Counted from the first letter of the stretch, positions 1-10,965 are shown. The stretch: DNA of 64,000 nucleotides from Rosellinia necatrix (GCA_021209875.1 JAGYVD010000011.1:248001-312000); one strand, 5' to 3'. The notes: generated by a model not told the origin, from the letters alone. Made by a program: numbers and translations.

Positions 1-584
1 TAATTTTAAAAATATATAAACCTTTAAATTAATTATAAAAGAAAATAAATAAATTAACATAAAATTACAGCATATTAAAATATAAAATACATAAATAAAA
101 TAAAAATATTAAAAGAATTATTCAAAATAAAATATTTTGTAATTATTTAAATATTAATAAACAAGCTTATAAAAAATTTACTACGCGTTTAATTTAAACA
201 TTTTTATGTTTTATTTAATTTTTATGACTATAACTATAAAATTTACAAAAAACATAGCTTATAAATAATAAAAACTAATTAATTATAACTAAAGAAACTT
301 TTTAAATTATTTTTAAATATTTATTTTTATAAATAAATTAATAAAATTCTTATTATTAAAATTAATTTTATATTAAAACAATTTTTTAATTTTTTATTTA
401 TTTTTTTATAAATAGCTGGCTTAAAATTTAAGTTATTTTTTAACAACTAAAACTTTTAAACGATTAGCAGGCATTATAAAAAGCTTAAAAATATATAATT
501 TTTTTTTTAATTTAAAGTTTTTATATTAAAACGTTATAACTGCCGTCTTTAAAAATTATTTATAATTTTTAAATATTTTATAAT
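1..584. other. RIP-degraded AT-rich DNA, no gene
   Basis: The sequence is almost only A and T, with scattered AGCT and CG remnants and stops in all frames. I see no open frame, RNA gene or recognisable repeat boundary before the solo LTR that starts at 590. Confidence 0.7.
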
Positions 585-797
585 ATTTATGATACACGCG
601 TGTAGAGGGAGCGCTTACATAAGCCCCTCGCTTGGGGTGCTGTGGCCCGTGGCCACACGCACAACCTAATTAGGCCTAGCCTTATATATGTGGGCCCTAG
701 CCCACACCTAGGTAAAACTTTAGCTTAGCCTAGATTTGCTAGTTCTCCATCTTTTATAATACACACTTTACACCCCCATGGTGCACCTCTTAATTTA
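585..797. repeat. 5 bp target-site duplication ATTTA around solo LTR
   Basis: ATTTA occurs at 585-589 and again at 793-797, directly abutting the LTR ends. This sets the element boundaries exactly. Confidence 0.8.
590..792 (-). mobile_element. solo LTR, family A (203 bp) with TSD
   Basis: A 203 bp sequence running from TGATAC to CCTCTTA on the plus strand, found five times in this window (here, 2010, 39607, 40740 and 54831). It is flanked by a perfect 5 bp duplication ATTTA at 585-589 and 793-797, so it is a complete insertion and, with no partner LTR in the same orientation nearby, a solo LTR left by LTR-LTR recombination. Read on the minus strand the LTR contains a TATATAAGG-type TATA box, and the full-length element at 40740 also has its protein relics on the minus strand, which fixes the sense direction. 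It is much less mutated than its surroundings. Confidence 0.88.
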
Positions 798-2009
798 TTA
801 ATATTTTTAAGCTTATAAATTATTAAATTTATTTTATATTTAATTATTTTATATAGCATAAATAATTAAAAAAAAATTTTAATAATACTATTTTTTTTTT
901 TAATATTTATTTTCGCTAAAATAAAAGCTTTTTTAAATATTTAAACGGTTATAATTTTTATATTTGTTAAAACAGAAATATTATTAGTATTAGCGTTAGC
1001 ATAATTATTTTAAAAAAAAAATAGCTGGACCTAAAACTATTATTTTTAGTTTTTTTAAAGCTGTTATTTTTAATTATTATAGCTAAGCTTAAGCTTGTTT
1101 TATTTTATTTTTAATAAAAATATATTTAAATTAAAAAATAATAGCGTTAATAAAAATATAAAAATTAAAAATTATAAAAACTTTATAAGCTATTATATTA
1201 AAAATTAAATCAAAAAAATTAAAACGCTTATTAAAAAGTTTTTTAGCTTGTATTATTTTAAAAAACTATAATAAAAAACTAAGCTGTTTTTAGTTATATA
1301 AAGTTTTAATAAAAAAACACTTATAAAAAATAAAACGATTTATATAAAAATATATTTATATCTGCTAATATAAAAATAATACTGCTAATTAAAATCTTAA
1401 GCTTAATAAACATATTTTTTTTAATTTTTTTTATATAACTAAATAAATATAAATATAATAAAAACGTTTTTAATTTATTTTTATAAAGCGATTTTTTTAG
1501 CATGTTTTTATAAACAATTTTATTATTATTTATATATTTATTATTAACATAATATAAGCTTAGCAGAAAAACTAAACTAGCTAGCTTTTTATTAAAAAAA
1601 ACATTTATGTTATTAATTAAAAATCATAATAACAATATAAAAAGTTTTAAAACTTTTTATTAAAAAAGTTAGTTGTAAAGCTTGTTAAAAAAAAAACTAA
1701 AAATAAAATTAATATATATAATTAATAAATAAATTTTAAAAAAAATATATAAAGCTAGATTAAATATAAAATTATTAAATTTAAAATTTTATTTTTTAAT
1801 ATTATAAATATTAGCTAGTATTTTATTAATAACGCTAGCTATTATTAGTTTAGCAGCTTTTTTTAAAACAAAGTCAGCAGTAAAACTAATAATAATAAAG
1901 CCTAGCTTTTTAGCAGCAGAAGCAGCTTAAATAACAGCAGTTATAATAATAATAAAAATAATGAAAAAATGCAAATAAAAAAATAAGCAAGCAAATAAAT
2001 AACATAAAA
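798..2009. other. RIP-degraded AT-rich DNA between two inverted solo LTRs
   Basis: About 1.2 kb of AT-rich sequence with stops in every frame. A short GCA/GCAG-rich remnant lies at about 1846-1945 and resembles, in the opposite orientation, the triplet tracts of the 4 kb repeat family at 26.1 and 38.5 kb; it could be a fragment of that family. The 60-codon open frame on the minus strand near 1.4 kb is Lys/Ile/Leu/Phe/Tyr-rich and looks like chance. Confidence 0.6.
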
Positions 2010-2213
2010 TAAGAGGTGCACCATGGGGGTGTAAAGTGTGTATTATAAAAGATGAAGAACTAGCAAATCTAAGCTAAGCTAAAGTTTTACCTAGGTGTGG
2101 GCTAGGGCCCATATACATAGGGCTTAGGCCTAATTATGTTGTGCGTGTGGCCACGGGCCACAGCACCCCAAGCGAGGGGCTTATGTAAGCGCTCCCTCTA
2201 CACGCGTGTATCA
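2010..2213 (+). mobile_element. solo LTR, family A, opposite orientation
   Basis: The reverse complement of the 590-792 copy, nearly full identity, running from TAAGAGG (TGAGAGG with one G-to-A change) to GTATCA. In contrast to the first copy, the 5 bp flanks (TAAAA and CCTAG) do not match, so either the flank has changed or the copy arose by rearrangement or recombination rather than simple insertion. The plus-strand 66-codon open frame that starts inside it is an accident of the LTR sequence. Confidence 0.85.
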
Positions 2214-2218
2214 CCTAG

Positions 2219-2478
2219 CTTTTTTATTAAGCTTTCTTTAAAATATAAGTTATTTAAATACTTTTTCGCATGTTTTAATATAATTAATTTCTTTTTTAAA
2301 AGAAGTTTTTTAATTTTTAATTTGGTTTATTTATAATAACCAGCTAAAAAATTATATACTTTTTTCAGTTTTATTTTTAAATATTATTGTTAATTAATTA
2401 ATTTATTTATATAAATTATTTTATTTTATTTTCTGTAAAACTAATTTTTTTATATTTAATTACTTAATATAATTAAAA
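2219..2478. other. AT-rich DNA, no gene
   Basis: AT-rich sequence with no supported feature. It is a transition from the RIP-degraded LTR neighbourhood to the less mutated block beginning at about 2480. Confidence 0.5.
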
Positions 2479-2479
2479 T

Positions 2480-3250
2480 TAATACCACTTCTCCAAGCCC
2501 CATACTATCCTAAACATCAAAACCTTCAAAAAGTTTTGTATATTTATTGAATAACATAATTTTTTTTCTTATAACTTTTTTTTTTATTATATTAATAAAT
2601 TTAATGTTAATTTACCTTAAACTTGTTTTTTCTAAAAAATATTTAAAAAACCTTACATCATAAATCTTTGTTAAACCTTAAAAGATTCCTTAATAACAGT
2701 TTCTAAATAAACTATTTATTGTTTTTCAAATTTTTTATTGGTTTTAATATTTTTTTTTATATTATTACTTAAGTTTATAAAGCTCAAAAAAATAATTAAT
2801 TACAAAAAGACATCACAATTTTATAAATTATTTAATTTTGGTTTTTTTTTATTATACCTGCAATTTTTATACCTTTAAATTTACTTGTTTTTTTCTTTAT
2901 TCATATCATATTAAACTTTTAATAAATTTCAATAAACTTATATTATAAAATAGTATAACTTTTTATAATTTTTTAACATATTTAAAATAAACATGTTAAA
3001 TTATATGGTCAAAGTTTTTATTTTTATATATTTCAATAAATTTAATGATAATTTCATCTTTTATTAAAAAAATAAATAAACCACAAAAAATTCAGACCAT
3101 TAAAAATAACTAATTAACATACATAAATTAATTCAAGCTTCATAATAAGAATTTATTTTATTCATTATATTAAACAACATTAATTAAATTAGCTAGCTTA
3201 TATATACAGGTTAAAAAAAATTATATCTTTTTAGCTTTATATTTAATCTG
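2480..3250. other. AT-rich but apparently un-RIPed intergenic DNA
   Basis: Still AT-rich, but it keeps many CA, AC, CC and TC dinucleotides (for example around 2484-2545 and 2640-2700) that are almost absent elsewhere in the window. That indicates single-copy intergenic sequence that has not been mutated by RIP. No long open frame is visible. Confidence 0.5.
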
Positions 3251-3884
3251 TTTAAATAAGTTAAGCTTATACACACCCGACCGCTCATTTTAACAGCTAT
3301 TAACTTAGCTATAAGGCTTACTACGGCATTTAGGCTGCGATCACCACCCTTCTGCCAAAGCTATCCTCTTTATCGTAATAAACAATTAAATAAAAATTAT
3401 AAAAAATAATTAAAACATCGCTGAATAATAATAAAACTTTTTTAAAAAAAAAACTTATAATATAAATTTAAGGTTTAATATACGCTAAATAAAAAATATA
3501 TATATTTATTATCTAAAAAAAAATTAAAAAGAATTCTTTTTGGCAGTGCTTAAAAAAACAGTTTAGCCGTATATAAAATGGTCTATACGGGTAGGCTACC
3601 ACACCAATCCACACTTTATCTTAGCTTAATAAATAGCTTCTAACCTAATACAACATCATTCCTTACTCCAAACCCAACAAGCCGTAACAGAAACCAAGAA
3701 GTATAAAAGCTACATTGAAAACTCTCTGAAAACCCTCATATCGATCTCTATCCATGACAGCCGCAGCTTCAGGACATTACAATCTGAGCTGAGCATAGAC
3801 TGTTACCCCCCACGCACATTTCCCTACGGTGTCGTGGCAATGTAGTAGGCCTAAATCCAAGCTAAATACCTGAATATCCCCCCC
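3251..3884. other. 3' flank of the 3.9-5.0 kb locus
   Basis: This stretch holds a GC-richer patch at about 3268-3370, an AT-rich spacer to about 3540, and then balanced-composition DNA from 3541 up to the end of the minus-strand gene. A C8 run (G8 on the minus strand) lies at 3878-3885, immediately after the end of the reading frame. I see no second gene. The region probably contains the 3' untranslated sequence of the minus-strand transcript. Confidence 0.45.
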
Positions 3885-4349
3885 CTAAACTTTGAACGGA
3901 TCGACCATTTCGGGAGACATGGCGCCATAGCCATTTTCATGCATCTTCTTGACACTGATAGTGTACGAAAAGATCGAAGCCACCCACGTCTCGCTCCTAT
4001 CCCTACCAATAATTTTGTAATGATAAGTGTACTCTTCGCCAAGGCCCTCCAATATCTGGGAATCACTACTGGATGGTCGATAACTCGGGCTTGAGTACGG
4101 GATTACTCGATCCAGGGTCGTGGGGGGCGATGAAGAAGGGGCTTGCGCCAGTGGGTCCGAATCGATTGGTGGATTATAAGGACGCATAGCCATTATTTTC
4201 GAGCCACGATAGGTCGCCTGATCGGGCGACGAATTAGCTAAATGATCAGGAGACTCCTGAGGATTAAGCGCATTCCTTTTTACTTTGGGGTTGGCTAGAA
4301 GATGTGCTGCTGCCTGCAGTCCATGGACGTTTTGCCTCCCGCAATGGGG
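3885..4349 (-). CDS. unrecognised protein, C-terminal segment (Pro/Ser-rich)
   Basis: An open frame runs from just after a TAA at 4350-4352 to a TAG at 3885-3887. Its first ATGs are at 4193 and 4187, giving a 102-codon product from 4193, but coding-like sequence continues upstream of that ATG for about 50 codons, so I think this is the C-terminal part of the gene that starts at 5032 rather than a separate gene. It begins with a polar stretch, then a Pro/Ser-rich, probably disordered part (about residues 8-45 from the ATG at 4193), and ends with a more ordered-looking tail containing YTYHYKIIGRDRSETW. No domain is recognised. If it is separate, it would be a small orphan protein read from 4193. 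Confidence 0.45.
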   Translation of the reverse strand, partial: PHCGRQNVHGLQAAAHLLANPKVKRNALNPQESPDHLANSSPDQATYRGSKIMAMRPYNPPIDSDPLAQAPSSSPPTTLDRVIPYSSPSYRPSSSDSQILEGLGEEYTYHYKIIGRDRSETWVASIFSYTISVKKMHENGYGAMSPEMVDPFKV

Positions 4350-4409
4350 TTAACGGGTCCACGTCGGACAAGACATCAGATAGCCCAGTCAAGCTGCAGT
4401 CGTTTTTTT
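4264..4409 (-). other. linking open frame between the two gene segments
   Basis: Starting at the A7 tract (4403-4409), the frame +1 to the N-terminal segment stays open to a TAA at 4264-4266. Its composition is protein-like, including a Ser-rich stretch, and unlike random frame. At a second A-run (five A, 4277-4281) it meets the open frame of the downstream segment, again +1. One fewer A in each run would place all three segments in one frame. Alternatives are an intron spanning this region (no strong GT donor with fungal consensus is obvious near the end of the first segment) or homopolymer-length errors in the sequence. Confidence 0.4.
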
Positions 4410-5032
4410 GGCGGGCCAGTGATGTGCATAAAGATGAGGGCATCTTCTTTTAGGATCATAGCGTCACTTATATCGTGTAAAACACAATAAGAAATCATCT
4501 GGCCAACGTAAGAATTGTTCAGAGGACTCGCTCCGGCGACTGGATCCAAGGCTGTTGTCAGGTAAGCATATTTGTAGTCGAAGACCAAATAAGGCTGTCC
4601 GTCGCTCCCGCAGACGGTCCCATCTGTGGTGAAATTGGTAGTAACTTGGGTGCTGTCCTTGTTGAGCGGTTGGCCCCTGATGGGTAGCCGAGAGTAGATT
4701 CTAATATCTGAATTGATGCTCTCAAGAGCTCGAGCGAGGGGCAGGATGATAATTTGGCAATAGAAGGTTTCCAAACCGCCCTCATTAAATATATCTCCCA
4801 TGTAGCCGAGAGGGCTGCACACACAACCCAGAGGTTTGTTGAATTGTTGCGTAAGTTCCGGGGATCCCGAGAGGGACTCTTCGCCAATAGGCCACTCCAC
4901 TGGCACAGCTGCACTACCTACAACGGAGTATGCCTTTCTATAGCCATTGTTCCCAGATCCTACAGGGCTCAATTTTTCAAAGTGCCTAGCAGTAGCCCTG
5001 AAATAGTCGGTCGGATTGTTGTATGTTGTCAT
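4376..5032 (-). CDS. unrecognised protein, N-terminal 218-codon segment
   Basis: I do not recognise this protein. It is the longest open frame of normal amino-acid composition in the window and lies in the only GC-balanced island. The ATG at 5032 is the first in-frame ATG after an upstream stop, has A at -3, and sits about 147 bp downstream of a TATA box at 5179-5187. No signal peptide or transmembrane segment is evident at the N-terminus (MTTYNNPTDYFRAT...), so it is predicted to be intracellular. Five Cys residues are spread along it, including a CVC pair near residue 70. The frame ends at a TGA at 4376-4378, but a run of seven A residues on the coding strand (4403-4409) just before that stop is followed in the +1 frame by a further coding-like stretch. 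The gene therefore either shifts frame there, has an intron, or is broken. Overlapping open frames on both strands are shadows. Confidence 0.6.
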   Translation of the reverse strand: MTTYNNPTDYFRATARHFEKLSPVGSGNNGYRKAYSVVGSAAVPVEWPIGEESLSGSPELTQQFNKPLGCVCSPLGYMGDIFNEGGLETFYCQIIILPLARALESINSDIRIYSRLPIRGQPLNKDSTQVTTNFTTDGTVCGSDGQPYLVFDYKYAYLTTALDPVAGASPLNNSYVGQMISYCVLHDISDAMILKEDALIFMHITGPPKKRLQLDWAI

Positions 5033-5178
5033 CTTGTCGAGGTGCCAGTTTAGGAATCCCGGAGTGAATAGATAGGCATGTTCTAGGCCGTAGGAAGGGT
5101 GTGGTGGTTGTATTTGGGCTCAATAGGATTAACAATTGATTCCTGAACCCTTCAAGACCCAAGGGGGGTCCCGAAGGT

Positions 5179-5187
5179 CCTTATATA
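5179..5187 (-). promoter_or_regulatory. TATA box of the minus-strand gene
   Basis: TATATAAGG on the minus strand, about 147 bp upstream of the ATG at 5032. It lies in GC-balanced DNA where such a motif is not expected by chance. Transcription would start roughly 25-40 bp downstream, giving a 5' leader of about 100-120 nt. The only ATG in that leader, at 5080-5082, is out of frame and followed by a short open frame. Confidence 0.5.
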
Positions 5188-5760
5188 CACCCATTTCTAG
5201 TACTAGAACCACCATAGGTGTCGGGTGGTAGCTAGCAGGGTCATTATTGGACATGACACGAGGCCAGGAGAAGAGCGTGAGGGGGAAGGGGACGCTGCTA
5301 TATGAGGATAAGAGAGCTGAGAAGAGGGTGTTGGTAGCGCTTCTATAGATACCTGGGGGGCTCTCCCACTGGCCTTACGGCGGTTACGAACTAATCTCTA
5401 CACGGTCGCAGGATGGGCCTGACACAAGGAGGTATCCCCCTCTCGGGAGTTAGAGGCCTCTGCATTCGCGAGGGTTATGTGACTTGAATCTTAGCGATCT
5501 ACGTGATCTATAGATCCATCAGACCGTAAAGATCACGGCGCTTTTGGCTGAAGTGATATCTTATTTCCTATGTCTATGTAACCTTATAATTTACATGCAT
5601 CTAGGCACTCTTTTAAATTTCCAGAGCTATTAATATTCACTCTCTTATGAATACATACGGGATAAGCCTAGCCACCATGCAGATTTTATATGCACAGAGG
5701 TGGGTAGGGTTGTCGGGCCCAGACCAATTGCCAAGAACCCACGGCCCAAATGGGCTTTAG
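5188..5760. other. GC-balanced upstream region, no gene seen
   Basis: Unmutated, mixed-composition DNA upstream of the minus-strand gene. It has stops in all frames and no recognisable RNA gene. It contains short palindromes such as GATCTATAGATC near 5507-5518. It is most likely promoter and upstream regulatory DNA; its left-to-right fall into AT-rich sequence at about 5760-5860 marks the island edge. Confidence 0.4.
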
Positions 5761-5807
5761 GGGCCCATTTCAGCAGAGGCTGGGCCTTTAGCAAAGCCTA
5801 AAGCTTA

Positions 5808-5858
5808 TAAAAGCCCACGAAAGCTTATAAAAGCTTAAAACTTATAAAAGCTTAATAA
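5808..5858 (+). repeat. short tandem repeat of an AAGCTTATAAAAGC unit
   Basis: Three near-copies of AAGCTTATAAAAGC (the last as AAACTTATAAAAGC) stand in a row at the edge between balanced and AT-rich DNA. Further GGGCCC-containing duplications lie just before it at 5714-5790. Function is unknown. Confidence 0.55.
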
Positions 5859-6121
5859 TAAAATTATAAATTTTTAGAAATTTATAAATATAAAAAGTTT
5901 AATATATATTATAATTATATGAATGAACTAGATATATATATTAATTATTATATAAATTATTATATTAATTATTAATTAATATATATATATTATTTAAAAT
6001 GAATTTAATGAATTTAATATAAAAATATTATTTTAAACTATTATAATAATTATATAGCTATTATTATAATTATATTATTATATTAATTAATATTAAATTT
6101 AAAAAAACTATATTATTTAAT
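5859..6121. other. AT-rich spacer, no feature
   Basis: Almost pure A/T with many TATA-type tracts. No gene or repeat boundary is visible. Confidence 0.6.
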
Positions 6122-6456
6122 AGCCTGTTCTTATATGAACAATTTTTTGTTAAAACTGCTGTTTTAAAATCACAGGTTAAATTAATGCCCAGGCTGATAA
6201 GTCTGGTCAGGGGTATGAAGCTGTAAATAGCTGTATTTTGCTGTATGCTGGTCTAGTTTGTGGTGTTGTATGTAGTTGGTGATGAAGATGGTGGAATTCT
6301 AGGTGCAGTCCTAGAATTCCACCTACTAGTACAGGTAGGTGGGTGGGCCTAGCCCAAGTGGGCTAGCCCAGGTGGCCTGGGCCACCTTATCTAATCTTAC
6401 AGTGGGGCAACTGGTGGTGCCAAGCCTGGCACCCCTTGCCTACTCTAACACAGGCT
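6122..6456. mobile_element. MITE/foldback-like element, 335 bp
   Basis: A GC-richer, un-RIPed island inside AT-rich DNA. Its ends are short imperfect inverted repeats (AGCCTGTT at the left, AACACAGGCT at the right, which reads AGCCTGTGTT in reverse). It has no coding capacity. Inside are several perfect hairpins: 14 bp arms at 6290-6303/6310-6323, 8 bp arms at 6370-6377/6380-6387 and 7 bp arms at 6416-6422/6427-6433, plus GGGCTAGCCC palindromes. This fits a non-autonomous foldback or miniature inverted-repeat element. A clear target-site duplication is not visible, so the class is uncertain. Confidence 0.5.
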
Positions 6457-7669
6457 TTTTTTTAATATAATATTTAAAAAATATTAGTTTTATTATTAAG
6501 TTAAACTATAAAATTAATAAAAATTTTAATATTTTTTTTAATATTATTTAAAAATTTAAATTTAAATTTTTTATTTTATTATTTTAACTTAATTAATATG
6601 TTTAACGGTTTTATTTAATAGCTTTATTATAACATAAATATTATTAAAAATTAAAAAATATTATAACCTTAATTAAAAAACTAAATATTTTGTTAACAGC
6701 GTTATTATTATATAGCATATTATTTTTAATATTTATTAAAGTTTAAAAAAATAATAAAATAATTAATAAAGCTTAAAAAATATTAAAACTCAATTATTAA
6801 TAATTAAAATAATAAATAAATTAAATATAATTTTAAACATGTTTTAAACTAACAGCTTTTATTTAAATATATAAAATATCCTGCGTAAAAGCAGCTAAGC
6901 TAAAATATTCTAGTTTTATAATAAATTAAAAAAAAAAAAGATTTTATTAAATCGGCAACTTATATATTAATTTTATATAATTTATGTATATTAAAAAACG
7001 AATTAATAATTTATTTATAGTTTAATAAAACCTGGCTAAAATATTTATTATTTTATTTAAAATTGATATAAATATTAATAAAAAATTATAACACATATAT
7101 AAACTTTATTAAAACTTAATTATATTTAGAAAATTATTTTATTTGTATTTGCTTATATTAATGCTGTTATAAAAATGTAGCGCTTATATTTTTTTTGGTA
7201 GTTTTCATATGTTTGTTTTAAATATACTTCCGTTTTTTTTTTCTGCTTTTTATTAAACCAGCTTTAGTTTAAATATTTTTGCCAGCTATTAAAAAATTAT
7301 TAATTATAATATTAAAGCTCTTAAAAAATAAATATAGTAATAATATATGGTATAAAAAATCCAGATTATATTTAAATAATTTTTAAACATATTTATTTAA
7401 TTTTATAAAACTAAAATAAAAAATAATAGTTAATATTAACAAGATAGACTTATTCTTAAAAAATAAACTAAACTTTATTTTAAAAATAATCTGTTTTTTA
7501 TATTTGTTAAAATGTTTAAAAATAAATTAAAAACTGTTAAATATATAGCTGATCTAGTTTTTATAACTAAACCTAAACTTATTAATTAGCTAAAAAAAAA
7601 CAGCGCTAATTTTAATAAAATATTTTATATAAATCTAAATAGTTAAAAATATAATAAATATATTTTATA
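6457..7669. other. RIP-degraded AT-rich DNA, no gene
   Basis: AT-rich sequence with stops in every frame up to the target-site duplication of the family C retrotransposon. It probably represents older, unrecognisable transposon sequence. Confidence 0.6.
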
Positions 7670-7674
7670 AGTAA

Positions 7675-7932
7675 TGTTGCACCAGTTATAATTAAGAAGT
7701 CAAGGCTCCAGCAATAAATAATATATTGTACGAAAAATCTATAAATGAAAAAAAAAAGTAAGTAAAAGGAATTAGCATATTAGAATTCTAGCTAAATGTA
7801 AATATGTAGGGTAGGTCTAGTCTATGCGTTATAACTGGTTTATGCGTGCTAGTTAGCAGCAGGTGTACAGATGTTCTACACGTGCATGCCACGCATGCTG
7901 CGTATGGCTAGTTATTTAGTTATTTATAACTA
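7675..7932 (-). repeat. 3' LTR of family C element
   Basis: It runs from TGTTGCAC to the shared end AACTA on the plus strand and matches the copies at 14210 and (inverted) 14533. It is moderately RIPed. It is the downstream LTR if the element reads on the minus strand. Confidence 0.75.
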
Positions 7933-10900
7933 TTTTCCTTTAAAAAAAAATAGCTTGTTTATAAAACATGTTTAAGTTTTAAACATATAACTTTAATATG
8001 TTTTTTAGCAAAAAAAAAAATTATTTTAAATATTTGTTTATATAACGCTTTTTAAGCTTTTATATTATTAAATTATTATATAAGTTTTTTTATATTATAT
8101 TGTTTTTTGATTTTTTTATTTTAATTTATGCTTGTTTTTGTTTTTGTTTTATTTTTTTTTTATACAGCTTTATTATTGTTTTTATATATTAAATTAATTT
8201 TTTTTTTTATAGCTTATAATTAATTGTTTAATTTTATTAAAAGTTTTGCTGCATTTAAGTTCATATTATAAAATCTTTTTAATAATTTTACATTATTTTT
8301 AAAGTTTTTATTAAATATTATTTATTATTAACGTTTTAATTTTTAATTAACTTAATATTATAATTTTTTATAATATATTTTTAAAGCTTTAATTTTTTTA
8401 ATAACGAATTTTTTTTTTTTTTATAGCTCGATTAATTCTTTGTTTAAATTTTTAGCTTTTTAGCTTAATAGTATATTATTTAAAAATAATCGTAATTAAT
8501 CGGCATAATATTAGTTTATTAATTTTTAAATAAATAGCATTTTTAAAATAAATATATTTTTGTTTTTATTAATTATTTTAATTTTTTATTACGTTATAAA
8601 ATAGTTTAATTTATTAAACAGACTGTTTATTTTTTACAACTATTTTTTTTTTAATATTAATAGATAGTTTTTTATATTAAAATTAAAGTTTTATTATTTA
8701 TAGTTAACTTATTTTATTATTTATATTTAAGTTTATTTTAAATATTTTTTAGCCGAATTTATGAAATAAATTATTTTTAATATTTTTTTAAGCTTTTGTT
8801 TTAAATGCTTTTTTTTTAATTTATAGTTTTTTAGTTTTTTATAGCTGTTTTATTTTTTAATCAAAATTAAAAAACATTAAAAACTTTATTTTTATTTTAT
8901 AAAGCAATAGTTTTATAAACTTATAAAATAGTAATGTTTAAACGTAGTTTATTATTAATATTTATTTTAACTAATTATTTTAATAATAGTTAATATAAAG
9001 CTTTAATTGCTAATTAAAATATTTATTTATAACTTCTGCTTATTTAACTATTTTATAATGTTTTATAAAAGCTAATATATATTTTATATTTATTAATTTA
9101 TATAATTTATTAATAAATCTTAAAATAAATTATAATTTTTTGTCCGATATTATTATTATAAATATATTAAATACCTGGAATAGTTTTTTATACTATATTT
9201 TTGCTGCATTAATTGTTATAGCTTGTATTATATAAAAAATTATTTATGTTTTTTTTTTTAAACGGTTTATTATAACTAATATATTATTATATTTATGCTT
9301 ATTTATAAGCATTTATTTAAAATTTATTATTAAGTATTGCTATATATAATTAAAAATTAATAGCAGTTTTAAAAACTTTGGGGTTTTATTATAAAGTATT
9401 TTTGCCAGCTAATATTTTATATAGTTTGCTATATATATATTATAATTATTAGCTAGTTTAAACTATTATTATTTTTTTAATACCAGCTTTTAAGTTTTAT
9501 ATTTATTTAAATAAGCTATAAATATGCGATTATAAATTTTTTAAATAAATTTAGTTTTTAAATAAAAATAATTAAAAATTATTAATTTTTATAAATTATT
9601 ATTAATTTATTTTTAAGTTGCTACAGGTTGTTGTTTTTTGGTTTTTTAGCTTTTTATTAATAAATTTTTATTTTAAAGTTCTTCTGATTTTTTTTTAACA
9701 TTTTATTAATTAATTAAACACTATTTAATTTTTTTAATTTTTTTTGCAAAGCTAATATAAAAACTTAGCATTTTTCTGTTTATAAAAGTATTAATTTCGC
9801 TTTATTAATAATAAATTAAAATATCGCTAAATATTTTTAAGCTTTTTTTTTAGCTTTTTATATTATTAAGTTTTTTTGTTTTTATAATAAAACGTCGGCT
9901 ATTATATATTTTTTTTTAAAGCGGAAAATAATTAAAAAGTCATATTTTAAAAATAATTTAGTTTATTTAGCTTATTTTAAGTTTAAATGCTGTTTTATAT
10001 TAAAATGTTTTAATGTTTAATAATTTATAATTATAAAAAAAAGTGTTTTTTAACTACTTATTAATTTTCATTTTTAATTTTTTAATATTATAATTACTAC
10101 TAACATTTTTTTATTAAAAATATTATAGTTTAATGCGGCGTTATATAACGTTTTTAAAAAATAAGCGGTAAAATATTTTTTATTTTTATATAATTATAAT
10201 AGCACTTTTATTATAACTCCGTTAAACAAATTAGTTTTTATTTTTATATGAAGTTTATATTAATAATATTTTAATAAAAAAGCTGTTACTAAAGCTTTTT
10301 TTAACTAATAAAAAGCTTTGTTATAGTTGTTTGTTTATTTAAAAACTTTATTTTTTTATATTAAGCAGTTTATAAAAATTATAATATAATTATATTAATT
10401 AATAAATTTTTAATAAAAGTTATAAAATTTTAAAAACAACTATATATTTTTACTATAGTAAATAATTTTTAATTTACTAGAGCTTTTATTTTTATAAAAT
10501 TAACTTATATATTTTTAATATTAATAATATAGCTTAAAAACTTAGTTTATTATATATAAAATTCTGATTTTTTTAAGTTAGCTTATAAGCTTATATTACA
10601 TAGTTTATAAAAAACCTTTTTAACGTATATTTAATATATTTTTAAGTTATTTAAATAAATAAGTATATTGTTTATATAAGCGTTATAAAAATCGTTTAAA
10701 AAATTAAATAACATATTATTAATATATTTTTAAAATATAAATAAACTTTTATTAATTTAAACAGTAATATTTTATAACAGTATATTTTATATTTTATATA
10801 AAAATAGTTAAATTTTATTATTTTTATATATATAAATATAATAAAAAACTTGTTTTATATTAATTTTTATAAAAATTTTAGCTTTTAAAATATAAAACAA

Positions 10901-10965
10901 GGTTTTTTAATAAATAATAACAAATACTTATTTTTTTTATAATTTTGTTTAGTTTTTAATAATTT

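Noticed and set aside
1321..1503. 60-codon minus frame rich in Lys, Ile, Leu, Phe and Tyr
   Set aside because: Composition mirrors the AT-rich background; no conserved pattern.
2136..2336. 66-codon plus frame starting in the solo LTR at 2010-2213
   Set aside because: It runs from LTR into AT-rich flank and is not conserved in the other LTR copies.
3851..4066. 71-codon minus frame overlapping the C-terminal segment
   Set aside because: Shadow of the 3885-4349 frame; its extension past the stop depends on the G8 run. It cannot be fully excluded as the true C-terminus if that run is also miscounted.
4302..5053. Open frames on the plus strand (4302-4490, 4754-5053) and a second minus frame (4558-4914)
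   Set aside because: They overlap the main minus-strand frame in full, have less protein-like composition and no promoter, so they are shadows.
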